64,000 nt of DNA from ZC4RG19 sp017577565 (GTDB taxonomy: Bacteria; Actinomycetota; Acidimicrobiia; Acidimicrobiales; VFJN01). The notes under the pieces were generated by a model. It ran no database searches. It had not been told where the DNA came from and saw only the letters and a list, made by a program, of their open reading frames with translations. Below are positions 7,840 through 17,818 of the stretch, in pieces. The number at the start of each line of letters is the position of its first letter. Positions within the stretch are counted from its first letter, which is position 1. The position numbers and the translations under genes were made by a program. The DNA is taken from assembly GCA_047459075.1 (NCBI GenBank), contig VSCH01000008.1:1-64000 (forward strand), written 5' to 3'.

Positions 7840-8070
7840 TCAGACCGAGAGGCGCCGGGCCAGCATCTGCTTGCCCTGCTCGGCGCCCTTCCGGCTCTCG
7901 TGCTGGGCCCGACGGAAGAAGTCGGCGAGCTCCTGGTCGCCCGCCCGCTCCGCGTCCTGGATGTAGCCCTCGAGCCGGAGCGCGTTGCTGAGGCACGCCT
8001 CGGTGAACCAGAGGATGTCGTAGTCGAGGTCGCTGGTCCCGGTGACGCCGCCGGTCTCGGTGGTGCTCAT
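7840..8070 (-). CDS. Small helical protein of unknown function
   Basis: A 76-residue protein with an ATG at 8070 behind a good GGAGGCGAG ribosome site. After a Thr/Gly-rich head (1-18) the rest is predicted to be two amphipathic helices, including LWFTEACLSNALRLEGYIQD and ELADFFRRAQHESRKGAEQ. It has one Cys and one His, no signal peptide and no membrane segment. I do not recognise the family. It is divergent from cydA and shares the intergenic region with the tandem DosR-like boxes, so it may respond to the same signal. Confidence 0.65.
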   Translation of the reverse strand: MSTTETGGVTGTSDLDYDILWFTEACLSNALRLEGYIQDAERAGDQELADFFRRAQHESRKGAEQGKQMLARRLSV

Positions 8071-8167
8071 CGCTCGCCTCCCTGTTCGGCTGGCTGCCCG
8101 CCGGGTCGCGCCTACCCCCGGCGGTCGCGGGCGATACGCGCGACGGGTGACGCCTGCCACGGTCCGT

Positions 8168-8203
8168 GGGACCAACGTCCCTGCCCGTTGGGACCGCCGA
8201 CGC
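8168..8203 (+). promoter_or_regulatory. Tandem DosR/DevR-like boxes before cydA
   Basis: Box 1, GGGACCAACGTCCC (8168-8181), has perfect GGGAC/GTCCC arms and matches the 14-base DevR core outside the centre. Box 2, GGGACCGCCGACGC (8190-8203), is weaker. Their centres are 22 bp apart, as in mycobacterial tandem DevR sites. A -10 box TACGGT (8228-8233) begins 24 bases after box 2, the same distance and the same hexamer as before the hemerythrin-like gene. Confidence 0.62.
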
Positions 8204-8287
8204 TGCCGACCCGCCGGGGGCCGTCCGTACGGTGGGGCTCAGCGAGCCGTCGCCCCCCTGGACGGCCGGAGCTGAGGAGGCTGGTGC

Positions 8288-9724
8288 ATGGACGCGCTCG
8301 ACCTCGCGCGCTGGCAGTTCGGCATCACGACCGTCTACCACTTCCTGTTCGTCCCGATCACCATCGGTCTGGGCTTCCTCGTCGCCGGCTTCCAGACCGC
8401 GTGGCACCGCACCGGCGACGAGCGCTGGTACCGGCTCACCCGCTTCTACGGGAAGCTCTTCCTCATCAACTTCGCCATGGGCGTGGTGACCGGGATCGTC
8501 CAGGAGTTCCAGTTCGGCATGAACTGGAGCGACTACTCCCGGTTCGTCGGCGACATCTTCGGCGCGCCGCTCGCCATCGAGGGCCTGCTCGCCTTCTTCC
8601 TCGAGTCGACCTTCCTCGGCCTGTGGATCTTCGGCTGGGACCGCCTCCCCCGCCGGCTGCACCTGGCGACGATCTGGGCCGCCGCCACCGGCACCCTGCT
8701 GTCGGCCTACTTCATCCTCGCCGCCAACTCGTTCATGCAGAACCCGGTGGGCTACGAGCTGAACGAGGCGACCGGCCGCGCCGAGCTCACCGACTTCTGG
8801 GCGGTGCTCACCAACCCGGTGCTGCTCGTCGGGTTCCCCCACACGGTCTTCGCCTCGTTCCTCACCGCCGGTGCGCTGGTGCTCGGCGTCGCCATGTGGC
8901 GGCTGATCCGCCGGCGGGGCGTCGACACCGCCGCCTTCCGCAGCGCCGCCCGCCTCGGCGCCGTCGTCGTCCTGGTCAGCGGCCTCGGCGTCGCCCTGTC
9001 CGGCCACCTGCAGGGCCAGGTCATGACCGACGTCCAGCCCATGAAGATGGCCGCCGCCGAGGGGCTGTACCAGACCTCGCAGCCCGCCGGGTTCTCGGTC
9101 TTCACGATCGGCACGCTCGACGGCAGCGACGAGGTCGTCTCGCTGCGCATCCCCCGGCTGCTCAGCTACCTCGCCACCGGCGACCCCTCGGCCGCCGTCG
9201 AGGGCATCGACGACCTGCAGGCGCAGTACGCCGACCGGTGGGGCGAGGGCGACTACGCCCCCAACATCCCGGTGACCTACTGGACCTTCCGGCTGATGAT
9301 CGGCACCGGGGCGCTGGCGGTGGCCGCCGCGGCCTGGTCGCTGTGGAGCCTCCGCCAGGGACGGGTCCCCACCTCGCGCTGGCTGCTGCGGGCGGCGGTC
9401 GCGCTGCCGCTGCTGCCGCTGCTGGCCAACACCTTCGGGTGGATCTTCACCGAGATGGGCCGCCAGCCCTGGGTCGTGTTCGGCCTCATGACCACCGCGG
9501 CCGGCGTCTCGCCCGGCACGACGGCGACCGAGGTCGCCCTGACGCTGGCCGGGTTCACGCTGGTCTACGGCCTGCTGGCGGTCGTCGAGGTGAAGCTGCT
9601 GCTGCGGGCGATCGCCGCCGGCCTGCCGCACGAGCCCCCGCCGCCCGAGCCCGGCGGGCGCCCGGCGGGCGGTGACGCCGAGGAGCTCGACGAGGACGAG
9701 CGGGAGCTCGCCTTCGCCTACTGA
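8288..9724 (+). CDS. cydA: Cytochrome bd ubiquinol/menaquinol oxidase subunit I
   Basis: A 478-residue multi-pass protein that is clearly CydA. The N terminus DLARWQFGITTVYHFLFVP carries the heme b595/d-side histidine (about residue 18). Then come GIVQEFQFGMNW, the quinol-site region, and the conserved EMGRQPWVV (GRQPW) motif near 395. The Q loop is the short type seen in Gram-positive bacteria. Cytochrome bd is a high-affinity terminal oxidase active at low O2 and resistant to NO and sulfide, matching the neighbouring genes. Start ATG 8288 follows GAGGAGG. It heads a cydA-cydB-cydD-cydC operon with overlapping or near-adjacent genes. Confidence 0.96.
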   Translation: MDALDLARWQFGITTVYHFLFVPITIGLGFLVAGFQTAWHRTGDERWYRLTRFYGKLFLINFAMGVVTGIVQEFQFGMNWSDYSRFVGDIFGAPLAIEGLLAFFLESTFLGLWIFGWDRLPRRLHLATIWAAATGTLLSAYFILAANSFMQNPVGYELNEATGRAELTDFWAVLTNPVLLVGFPHTVFASFLTAGALVLGVAMWRLIRRRGVDTAAFRSAARLGAVVVLVSGLGVALSGHLQGQVMTDVQPMKMAAAEGLYQTSQPAGFSVFTIGTLDGSDEVVSLRIPRLLSYLATGDPSAAVEGIDDLQAQYADRWGEGDYAPNIPVTYWTFRLMIGTGALAVAAAAWSLWSLRQGRVPTSRWLLRAAVALPLLPLLANTFGWIFTEMGRQPWVVFGLMTTAAGVSPGTTATEVALTLAGFTLVYGLLAVVEVKLLLRAIAAGLPHEPPPPEPGGRPAGGDAEELDEDERELAFAY

Positions 9725-9736
9725 GAGGGCAACGCC

Positions 9737-10798
9737 ATGGAGCTGACCACACTCTGGTTCATCCTCATCGCCGTCCTGTGGGTCGGGTACTTCGTGCTCG
9801 AGGGGTTCGACTTCGGCGTCGGCATCCTCCTGCCGGTCCTCGGGCGCACCGACAAGGAGCGCCGGGTCCTCATCAACACGATCGGCCCGGTGTGGGACGG
9901 CAACGAGGTGTGGGTCCTCGTGGCCGGCGGCGCCACCTTCGCCGCCTTCCCCGAGTGGTACGCCACCCTCTTCAGCGGCTTCTACCTGCCCCTGTTCCTC
10001 ATCCTGGTGGCGCTCATCTTCCGCAACGTCGCCTTCGAGTACCGCTCGAAGGGCAGCGGCGAGCGCTGGAGGGCCCGGTGGGACGCGGCCATCTTCCACG
10101 GCTCCCTCGTCCCCGCCGTGCTGTGGGGCGTCGCCTTCGGCAACATCGTGCGGGGCGTCGCCGTCGGGCCGGACAAGGAGTACGCCGGCACCTTCCTCGA
10201 GCTGCTCAACCCCTACGCCCTGCTGGCCGGCCTCGTCCTCGCCACCCTCTTCGTCACCCACGGGGCGCTGTTCCTGGCGCTGAAGACCACCGGCGACGTC
10301 CGCCGGCGGGCCAACCAGGTGGCGCTCCGGGTCGGGCCGATCGCGGCGCTGCTGGCCGTGGCCTTCCTCGGGTGGACCTACGTCGAGCGGGACGGCGCCC
10401 GGCTGCTCGAGTGGTACGCCGTCCTGGCCGTGGTCGCGGCGCTCGCCCTGGTCGGCGCCCTGGTCGCCGCCCACCGGGGGCGTGACGGCTGGGCCTTCGC
10501 CGGCACCGCCGCCACCATCGCCCTCGCCGTGGCCGCGCTGTTCGTGTCGCTGTTCCCCGAGGTGCTGCCGAGCTCGCTCGACCCGGCCTGGTCGCTGACC
10601 ACGACCAACGCGGCGGCGACCGACTACACGCTGACGATCATGACCTGGGTGGCGGTGCTGTTCACGCCGATCGTGCTGCTCTACCAGGGCTGGTCGTACC
10701 ACGTGTTCCGCCGGCGCATCGGCGTCGCCAACATCCCCGACGACGAGCCGGCCCCCGAGCCCCACCGGCCGACCCGCCCGGCGGCGGCCCGGTCGTGA
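9737..10798 (+). CDS. cydB: Cytochrome bd oxidase subunit II
   Basis: A 353-residue multi-pass CydB. The N-terminal LWFILIAVLWVGYFVLEGFDFGVGILLP (key residues YFVLEGFDFG near 18-27) and the GPVWDGNEVWLL-like stretch IGPVWDGNEVWVL are diagnostic. It pairs with CydA to form the bd oxidase heterodimer. It lies 12 bases after cydA; its stop overlaps the GTG start of cydD by four bases. Confidence 0.96.
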   Translation: MELTTLWFILIAVLWVGYFVLEGFDFGVGILLPVLGRTDKERRVLINTIGPVWDGNEVWVLVAGGATFAAFPEWYATLFSGFYLPLFLILVALIFRNVAFEYRSKGSGERWRARWDAAIFHGSLVPAVLWGVAFGNIVRGVAVGPDKEYAGTFLELLNPYALLAGLVLATLFVTHGALFLALKTTGDVRRRANQVALRVGPIAALLAVAFLGWTYVERDGARLLEWYAVLAVVAALALVGALVAAHRGRDGWAFAGTAATIALAVAALFVSLFPEVLPSSLDPAWSLTTTNAAATDYTLTIMTWVAVLFTPIVLLYQGWSYHVFRRRIGVANIPDDEPAPEPHRPTRPAAARS

Positions 10799-12449
10799 AG
10801 CCGCTCGACCCCCGGCTGCTGCGCCACGCCCGGGCCACCGCGGCCCACCTGGCGGTGGTGGTGGCGCTGGGGGTCGCGACCGCCGGGCTCGTCATCGCCC
10901 AGGCCGGCCTGCTCGCCCGGGGCATCGCCGGCGTCGTCGAGGCCGGCGGGCCGACCGCCGAGCTCGGCCGGGTGCTGGGCTGGCTGGCCCTCGTGGTCGC
11001 GGCCCGGGCCGCCGTCGCCTGGGCCGAGGAGGCCGCGGCCCACCGGGCGTCGGCCCGGGTGAAGTCGCAGCTGCGCCACCGGCTGGTGGCCCGGGCCGCC
11101 GAGCTGGTGCCCCGGGGTGCCGGCGGCCCGGGGCGGGCCGAGGTGGCGACGCTGGCGTCGCGGGGCCTCGACGCGCTCGACGGCTGGTTCAGCCGCTACC
11201 TGCCCCAGCTCGTGCTGGCCGTCGTCGTGCCCGTCGCCGTGCTGGGCCGGCTGCTCGCCGCCGACCTCACGGCCACCGTCACCGTGGCGGCGACACTGCC
11301 GCTCATCCCGGTGTTCATGGTGCTCGTCGGCCTGGCCACGGAGGCCGCCAACCGCCGCCGCTGGCGGGCGCTGGCGCGGCTGTCCCACCACTTCCTCGAC
11401 GTCGTCACCGGCCTGCCCACGCTGAAGGCGTTCGGGCGGGCCACCGCCCAGGCCGACGCCATCCGGCGCAGCACCGACCGCTACCGGCGCACGACGATGG
11501 GCACGCTGCGCATCGCCTTCCTGTCCTCGCTCGTGCTCGAGCTCCTGGCCACGCTGTCGGTGGCGCTCGTGGCCGTCGGCGTCGGCCTGCGCCTGGTCGA
11601 GGGGCGCCTCGACCTCGAGACCGGCCTGCTGGTCATCGTCCTCGCGCCCGAGGCCTACCTCCCGCTGCGCCGGGTGGGCGCCGCCCACCACGCCAGCGCC
11701 GAGGGGCTGGCCGCCGCCGAGGCCGCCTTCGCCGTGCTGGAGCGGCCGGTCCCCGAGCGCCGGGGCCAGGCGCCGCCGCCCTCGCTGCGGGCCGGCGCGG
11801 AGATCTGGGTCGAGGACGTGCGCGTCACCCACCCGGGCCGGCCGGCGCCGGCCCCCGACGGCGTGTCGTTCCGGGTGCGGGCCGGCGAGGTCGTCGTGCT
11901 GACCGGGCCGAGCGGCTCCGGCAAGTCGACCCTGCTGCGGGTCCTGCTCGGGCTCACCGCCCCCGACGGCGGGCGGGTGCTGCTGTCGTCGGCCGAGGGC
12001 ACCGTCGACCTCGCCGAGGTGGACGGCGCCGCCTGGCGGCGGACGATCGGCTGGGTCGACCAGTCGCCCTACCTGTTCCCCGGCACCGTGGCCGACAACG
12101 TGCGGCTGAGCGACCCGGCGGCCCCGCCCGGGCGGGTCGCCGCCGCGCTCCGGGCCGCCGGGTTCGACCCCGACCGGGCCGGCCAGCCGGTCGGCGAGGC
12201 CGGCGCCGGCCTGTCCGCCGGCGAGCGGCGCCGGGTGGCGCTCGCCCGGGCCCTGCTGCGCCGCCCGTCGCTGCTGCTGCTCGACGAGCCGACCGCCGGG
12301 CTCGACGAGGCCACCGAGGCCGACGTCCTCGCCGCGGTCCGGGCGGCGGCCGAGCACGCCGCGGTCGTCATGGTCAGCCATCGGCCCGCGGCCATCGCCG
12401 CCGCCGACCGGGTCGTCGAGGTGCCGCTCGCGGCCGCGGAGGTGGCGGC

Positions 12450-12453
<4 letters not shown>
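10795..12453 (+). CDS. cydD: ABC exporter for bd oxidase assembly, subunit CydD
   Basis: A 552-residue half-transporter. Six transmembrane helices fill residues about 15-310. The ATPase domain (about 340-545) has Walker A GPSGSGKSTLL, a signature LSAGERRRVALARALL and Walker B LLLLDEPTAGLDE. The CydDC complex is required to assemble cytochrome bd, through export of reduced thiols or haem handling. The GTG start is embedded in the cydB stop (GTGA), and the stop overlaps cydC in the same way. The position fixes the assignment among otherwise similar exporters. Confidence 0.93.
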
Positions 12454-14129
<1,676 letters not shown>

Positions 14130-14195
14130 GCCGGGCGGCGCTACCGTGGCGGCGCGGCGCCGGGGGGTGTGCCGCGGACAGGGAGGGGGCCCCGG

Positions 14196-15461
14196 ATGAC
14201 CACGACCGACGCTGCCGACACCGCAGCCGCCGGCGCGCTGTTCTGCGATCCGGCGCTCTTCGCGGACATGGACGCCTGGCACCGCCGGGTGGCGGAGCTC
14301 CGGCGGGAGACGGCGGCGCTGCTCGTCGACGACCTGCCCGGCTTCAGCCCGTTCTGGGTGCTGCTCCGGCACGAGGACGTCCTGGCCGTGTCGCGGGACA
14401 ACGACCTCTGGCACAACACGCCCCGGGCGGTGCTCGGCCCCGACGAGGACGTCGAGCGCATGGTGTCCTCCGGGATGCCGCTGCCGGCGTCGCTCGTCCA
14501 CCTCGACGGCGACGACCACCGCAAGCACCGCAAGGTGACGAGCGACTGGTTCAAGCCGGCGGCCGTCCGGCGGCGCCAGCCCCGCATCGACGAGATCGCC
14601 GACCTCTTCGTCGAGCGCATGCGGTCGCTGGGCGGCCGCTGCGACTTCGCCCGCGACATCGCCCAGCCCTACACGCTGCGGGTGATCATGGACATCTACG
14701 GCGTGCCCGAGGAGGACGAGCCCCTCATGCTCGACCTGACCCAGGGCATCTTCGGCGCCGCCGACCCCGAGTTCCAGGGCGACGCGCCCGACCCCGGCAC
14801 CCGGCTGCTCGACGCGGCCATGCGCTTCGCCCAGTACTTCAACGAGGTGACCGCCGACCGCCGGGCCTGCCCGCGCGACGACCTGGCGACGGTCATCGCC
14901 ACCGGCGAGGTCGACGGCCGGCCCATGGACGACCTGCACCGCTTCTGGTACTACGTCATCGTCGCCACGGCGGGGCACGACACGACCTCGTACGCGCTGT
15001 CCGGCGGCATGGAGGCCATGCTGCGCGACCCCGAGCAGCTGGCCGCGCTGCGCGACGACCCCGAGCTGGTCGTCAACGCGGCCGACGAGTGCGTCCGCTG
15101 GACCTCGCCGGTGCGCCACTTCATGCGCTACGCCACCCGGGAGGCGACCGTCGCCGGGGTGACCGTCCCCGAGGGCGGCCGGGTGCTGCTGTCGTACCCG
15201 TCGGCCAACCGCGACGAGCGGGTGTTCCGCGACGCCATGACCTTCGACGTGCGGCGGGACGACGCCGACAAGCTCGTCGCCTTCGGCGGCGGCGCCCACT
15301 TCTGCCTCGGCTCGCAGTTCGCCCGGCGGGAGCTGCGCACGATGCTGCTGCGGCTGAGCCAGCAGCTGGCCCACATCGAGCTGGACGGCGACCCGGAGTG
15401 GTCGCAGTCGCACTTCGTGTCGGGCGTCAAGCACCTGCCCGTGCGCTACGCGTTCCGGTAG
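14196..15461 (+). CDS. Cytochrome P450 (standalone)
   Basis: A 421-residue soluble bacterial P450. It has the I-helix oxygen-activating motif AGHDTTSY (about 262-269), the K-helix ExxR in ECVRW, and the haem loop FGGGAHFCLGSQFARREL with its cysteine thiolate ligand near 369. ATG 14196 was chosen because it follows GGGAGGGGG at 14181; a -10-like TACCGT lies at 14142. No ferredoxin gene is adjacent, so electron partners must come from elsewhere. The SPVRHFMRYATR and SYPSANRDE segments recall P450s acting on steroid or branched lipid chains, but the substrate is not inferable. Confidence 0.9.
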   Translation: MTTTDAADTAAAGALFCDPALFADMDAWHRRVAELRRETAALLVDDLPGFSPFWVLLRHEDVLAVSRDNDLWHNTPRAVLGPDEDVERMVSSGMPLPASLVHLDGDDHRKHRKVTSDWFKPAAVRRRQPRIDEIADLFVERMRSLGGRCDFARDIAQPYTLRVIMDIYGVPEEDEPLMLDLTQGIFGAADPEFQGDAPDPGTRLLDAAMRFAQYFNEVTADRRACPRDDLATVIATGEVDGRPMDDLHRFWYYVIVATAGHDTTSYALSGGMEAMLRDPEQLAALRDDPELVVNAADECVRWTSPVRHFMRYATREATVAGVTVPEGGRVLLSYPSANRDERVFRDAMTFDVRRDDADKLVAFGGGAHFCLGSQFARRELRTMLLRLSQQLAHIELDGDPEWSQSHFVSGVKHLPVRYAFR

Positions 15462-15515
15462 GGGCCGCCGCCACCGGCCGCGGCCGCCGCCCGTTGCCGG
15501 TCGGGGCAGGTGGTG

Positions 15516-15529
15516 CGAACATGTGTTCG
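15516..15529. promoter_or_regulatory. LexA (SOS) box over the dinB start region
   Basis: CGAACATGTGTTCG has perfect CGAAC/GTTCG arms around ATGT and fits the Gram-positive/actinobacterial LexA consensus CGAACRNRYGTTYC closely. It overlaps a probable promoter, TTGCCG (15494-15499), 17 bases, GAACAT (15517-15522), so bound LexA would occlude RNA polymerase. Confidence 0.82.
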
Positions 15530-16719
15530 TGCGACAGCAGGCGTCGATCCTGCACGCCGACCTCGACGCGTTCTACGCGTCGGTCGAGCAGCGCGACCGC
15601 CCCGAGCTGCGGGGCCGGCCGGTGATCGTCGGCACCGGCGTCGTGCTGGCCGCCAGCTACGAGGCCCGAGCCCGCGGCGTGCGCTCGGCGATGGGCGGCC
15701 GGCAGGCCCGGCGGCTGTGCCCGGACGCGGTCGTCGTCACCCCCCGCCCCGCCGCCTACGCCGAGGCCAGCGCGGCGGTGTTCGACGTCTTCCGGCGCAC
15801 GACGCCGGTCGTCGAGCCGCTGTCGATCGACGAGGCCTTCCTCGACGTCGGCGGGCTCGCCCGGTCGGTCGGCCCGCCGCCGGTCGTCGCCGAGCGGCTG
15901 CGGGCCGCGGTGCGGGCCGAGGTCGGCCTGCCCATCACCGTCGGCGCCGCCACGACCAAGTTCCTGGCCAAGGTGGCGAGCGGCCTGGCCAAGCCGGACG
16001 GGCTGCTCGTCGTCCCGCCCGGCGGCGAGCTCGACCTGCTCCACCGGCTGCCGGTGTGGCGCCTGTGGGGCGTGGGGCCCAGGACCACGGCGAAGCTCCA
16101 CGCCCGGGGGATCCGGTGGGTCGGCGAGGTCGCCCGGCTGCCCGAGGCCGCGCTGGTGGCCATGCTCGGCCCCGCCGCCGGGCGCCGGGTCCACGCGCTG
16201 GCCCACAACCGCGACCCCCGGCCCGTCGTGCCGCCGCGGGGTCGCCGGTCCGTGGGCGCCCAGCACGCCCTCGGCCACGAGCCCCGCACGGTCGAGGCGC
16301 TCGACGCCGTCCTCGTCGGGCTCGTCGACCGGGTGGCCCGCCGCCTGCGGGCGGCCGGTCGGGTGGGCCGCCGGGTCACGCTGCGGCTGCGCTTCGACGA
16401 CTTCGGCCGGGCGACCCGCTCCCGCACCCTGCCCCACGCCACCGCCCGCACCGCCACCCTGCTGGCCGCCGCCCGGCACCTCCTGCGCGCCGCCCTGCCG
16501 GAGATCGGGCGACGGGGCGTGACCCTGGTCGGCGTCACCGTCGGCATCCTGGGCGACGACGATGCGGTCCAGCTGCCCCTCCCCCTCGACGCCGCCCCGG
16601 GCGAGTCCGTGGACGCGGCCGTCGACGAGGTGCGCGACCGCTTCGGCAGCCGGGCGCTCACCCGGGCCGTCCTGCTCGGGCGCGAGCCCCGGGTCGACCT
16701 GCCGCTGCTGCCCGACTGA
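15529..16719 (+). CDS. dinB: DNA polymerase IV (Y-family translesion polymerase)
   Basis: A 396-residue protein. The palm motif SILHADLDAFYASVEQ holds the first catalytic aspartate, and SIDEAFLD holds the Asp-Glu pair. The thumb (about 170-230) and little-finger domain follow, with GRRVTLRLRFDDF. It lacks an obvious C-terminal beta-clamp motif, although LPLPLD near the end (QLPLPLD) matches the QLxLPL clamp-binding form. The start was placed at GTG 15529, six bases after GAACAT, as a leaderless start; the GTG at 15523 lies inside the LexA box. SOS induction is likely from that box. Confidence 0.92.
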   Translation: MRQQASILHADLDAFYASVEQRDRPELRGRPVIVGTGVVLAASYEARARGVRSAMGGRQARRLCPDAVVVTPRPAAYAEASAAVFDVFRRTTPVVEPLSIDEAFLDVGGLARSVGPPPVVAERLRAAVRAEVGLPITVGAATTKFLAKVASGLAKPDGLLVVPPGGELDLLHRLPVWRLWGVGPRTTAKLHARGIRWVGEVARLPEAALVAMLGPAAGRRVHALAHNRDPRPVVPPRGRRSVGAQHALGHEPRTVEALDAVLVGLVDRVARRLRAAGRVGRRVTLRLRFDDFGRATRSRTLPHATARTATLLAAARHLLRAALPEIGRRGVTLVGVTVGILGDDDAVQLPLPLDAAPGESVDAAVDEVRDRFGSRALTRAVLLGREPRVDLPLLPD

Positions 16720-16725
16720 GCGCGG

Positions 16726-17340
16726 TCAGCGCCGGGGCCGGGACGGGTGGCGCAGCACGCTGACCGAGAAGTCGGCGCCCTCGTGCCAGCGGCGCAGGTC
16801 CCAGGTGGCGAAGCGGTGCTCGACCTCGAGGCCCGCCTGCCCGACGTAGCGGTCGAACGCGTCGATCGACAGGTGCCGCCGGACGTCGAAGCCGACGACG
16901 ACGAACCCGTCCGGCCGGACGTGGGCCCCGACCCGCCGCAGCACCTCGACCTCGGTGCGGGGCGCCAGGAAGAGCATGACGTTGCCGGCCAGCACCGCGG
17001 CGTCGAAGGGCTCGGGCTCGCCCTGCCCCGGCAGGTCGAGGTCGGCGAGGTCGGCCACCAGCCAGCGGGGGCCGGGGTGGTCGTGGCGGGCGACGTCGAC
17101 GAGCGACGGGTCGGCGTCGACGCCGACGACCGTGTGGCCCCGGGCGTGGAGCTCGCCGCCGACCCGGCCCGTGCCGCAGCCGGCGTCGAGGATGCGGGCC
17201 CGGCGGGGCACCATCGCGTCGACCAGGCGGGCCTCACCCGCGAGGTCGGCGCCCTCGGCCGCGAGGCCGCGCATCCGGTCGACGTACCAGGCCGAGTGAC
17301 CCTCCCGGGTGTCGGTGATCCAGCGGGTCGCGCTGCCCAC
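16726..17340 (-). CDS. Class I SAM-dependent methyltransferase
   Basis: A 204-residue protein. It starts WITDTREGHSAWYVDRMRGL, then shows the SAM-binding motif I ILDAGCGTGRVGGELHARGH (about 57-76), motif post-I VVGVDADPSLV, motif II FDAAVLAGNVMLFL and motif III HVRPDGFVVVGFD. Family members methylate small molecules or act in unknown pathways; the substrate is not evident. GTG 17340 begins the conserved region, but no convincing ribosome site is seen and the true start could be slightly upstream. The next gene upstream ends 23 bases away on the same strand. Confidence 0.8.
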   Translation of the reverse strand: MGSATRWITDTREGHSAWYVDRMRGLAAEGADLAGEARLVDAMVPRRARILDAGCGTGRVGGELHARGHTVVGVDADPSLVDVARHDHPGPRWLVADLADLDLPGQGEPEPFDAAVLAGNVMLFLAPRTEVEVLRRVGAHVRPDGFVVVGFDVRRHLSIDAFDRYVGQAGLEVEHRFATWDLRRWHEGADFSVSVLRHPSRPRR

Positions 17341-17363
17341 GCGCGCCAGCGTACGACCGGGGG

Positions 17364-17804
17364 TCAGGCGGCCACCAGGAGGGCCGCAGCCACGACCCCG
17401 GCCACGGCCCGCAGGTGGTTCCAGGCCGTCCAGCGCCGCAGGTAGCCGGGCCACGTGGCGTCGTCCCGGTCGAGCGCCTCGTTCATCGGCACGTTGACCG
17501 CGGCGGTCACGCCGATGACGCCGACCAGGTAGACGAGGGACCCGGTGGCCCGGAGGGCGGCGCTCCCCTCGTCGCCGGTGAACGGCGCGGTCACCGCCAG
17601 CGCCGCGGCCACCAGCGCCGTGCCGCCGAAGACCACCCCGAAGAGCGGGTTGAGGATGGCGGCGTTCATCGCCCGCATCGCTGCCGCCGCCTGGTCGTCC
17701 GGGCGCCGCCCCAGGCCGGGCATGACGCTGACCGAGAAGGCGAGCATGATCCCGGCCACGAGCGCGCTGCCGACGGCGGCGGCTGCGGTGGCGACGTCGA
17801 GCAC
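17364..17804 (-). CDS. DUF1772/anthrone-oxygenase-like membrane protein
   Basis: A 146-residue protein with four hydrophobic helices (about 8-32, 58-78, 90-112 and 128-146) and the family-type motifs FSVSVMPGL in the first helix and VNVPMNEALDRDD with a following W-x(n)-W-x-NH segment (RRWTAWNHLRAV). This pattern fits DUF1772, a fold shared with anthrone oxygenases, though most bacterial members are uncharacterised. GTG 17804 is the first plausible start. It lies 14 bases downstream of the ABC exporter gene, and may be expressed with it. Confidence 0.72.
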   Translation of the reverse strand: MLDVATAAAAVGSALVAGIMLAFSVSVMPGLGRRPDDQAAAAMRAMNAAILNPLFGVVFGGTALVAAALAVTAPFTGDEGSAALRATGSLVYLVGVIGVTAAVNVPMNEALDRDDATWPGYLRRWTAWNHLRAVAGVVAAALLVAA

Positions 17805-17818
17805 CCGGGCGAGGCTAC

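Noticed and set aside
7805..10765. 986-codon open frame on the minus strand
   Set aside because: It is antisense to cydA/cydB; its Gly/Glu/Arg/Gln-rich composition is the typical shadow of high-GC coding DNA, with no domains.
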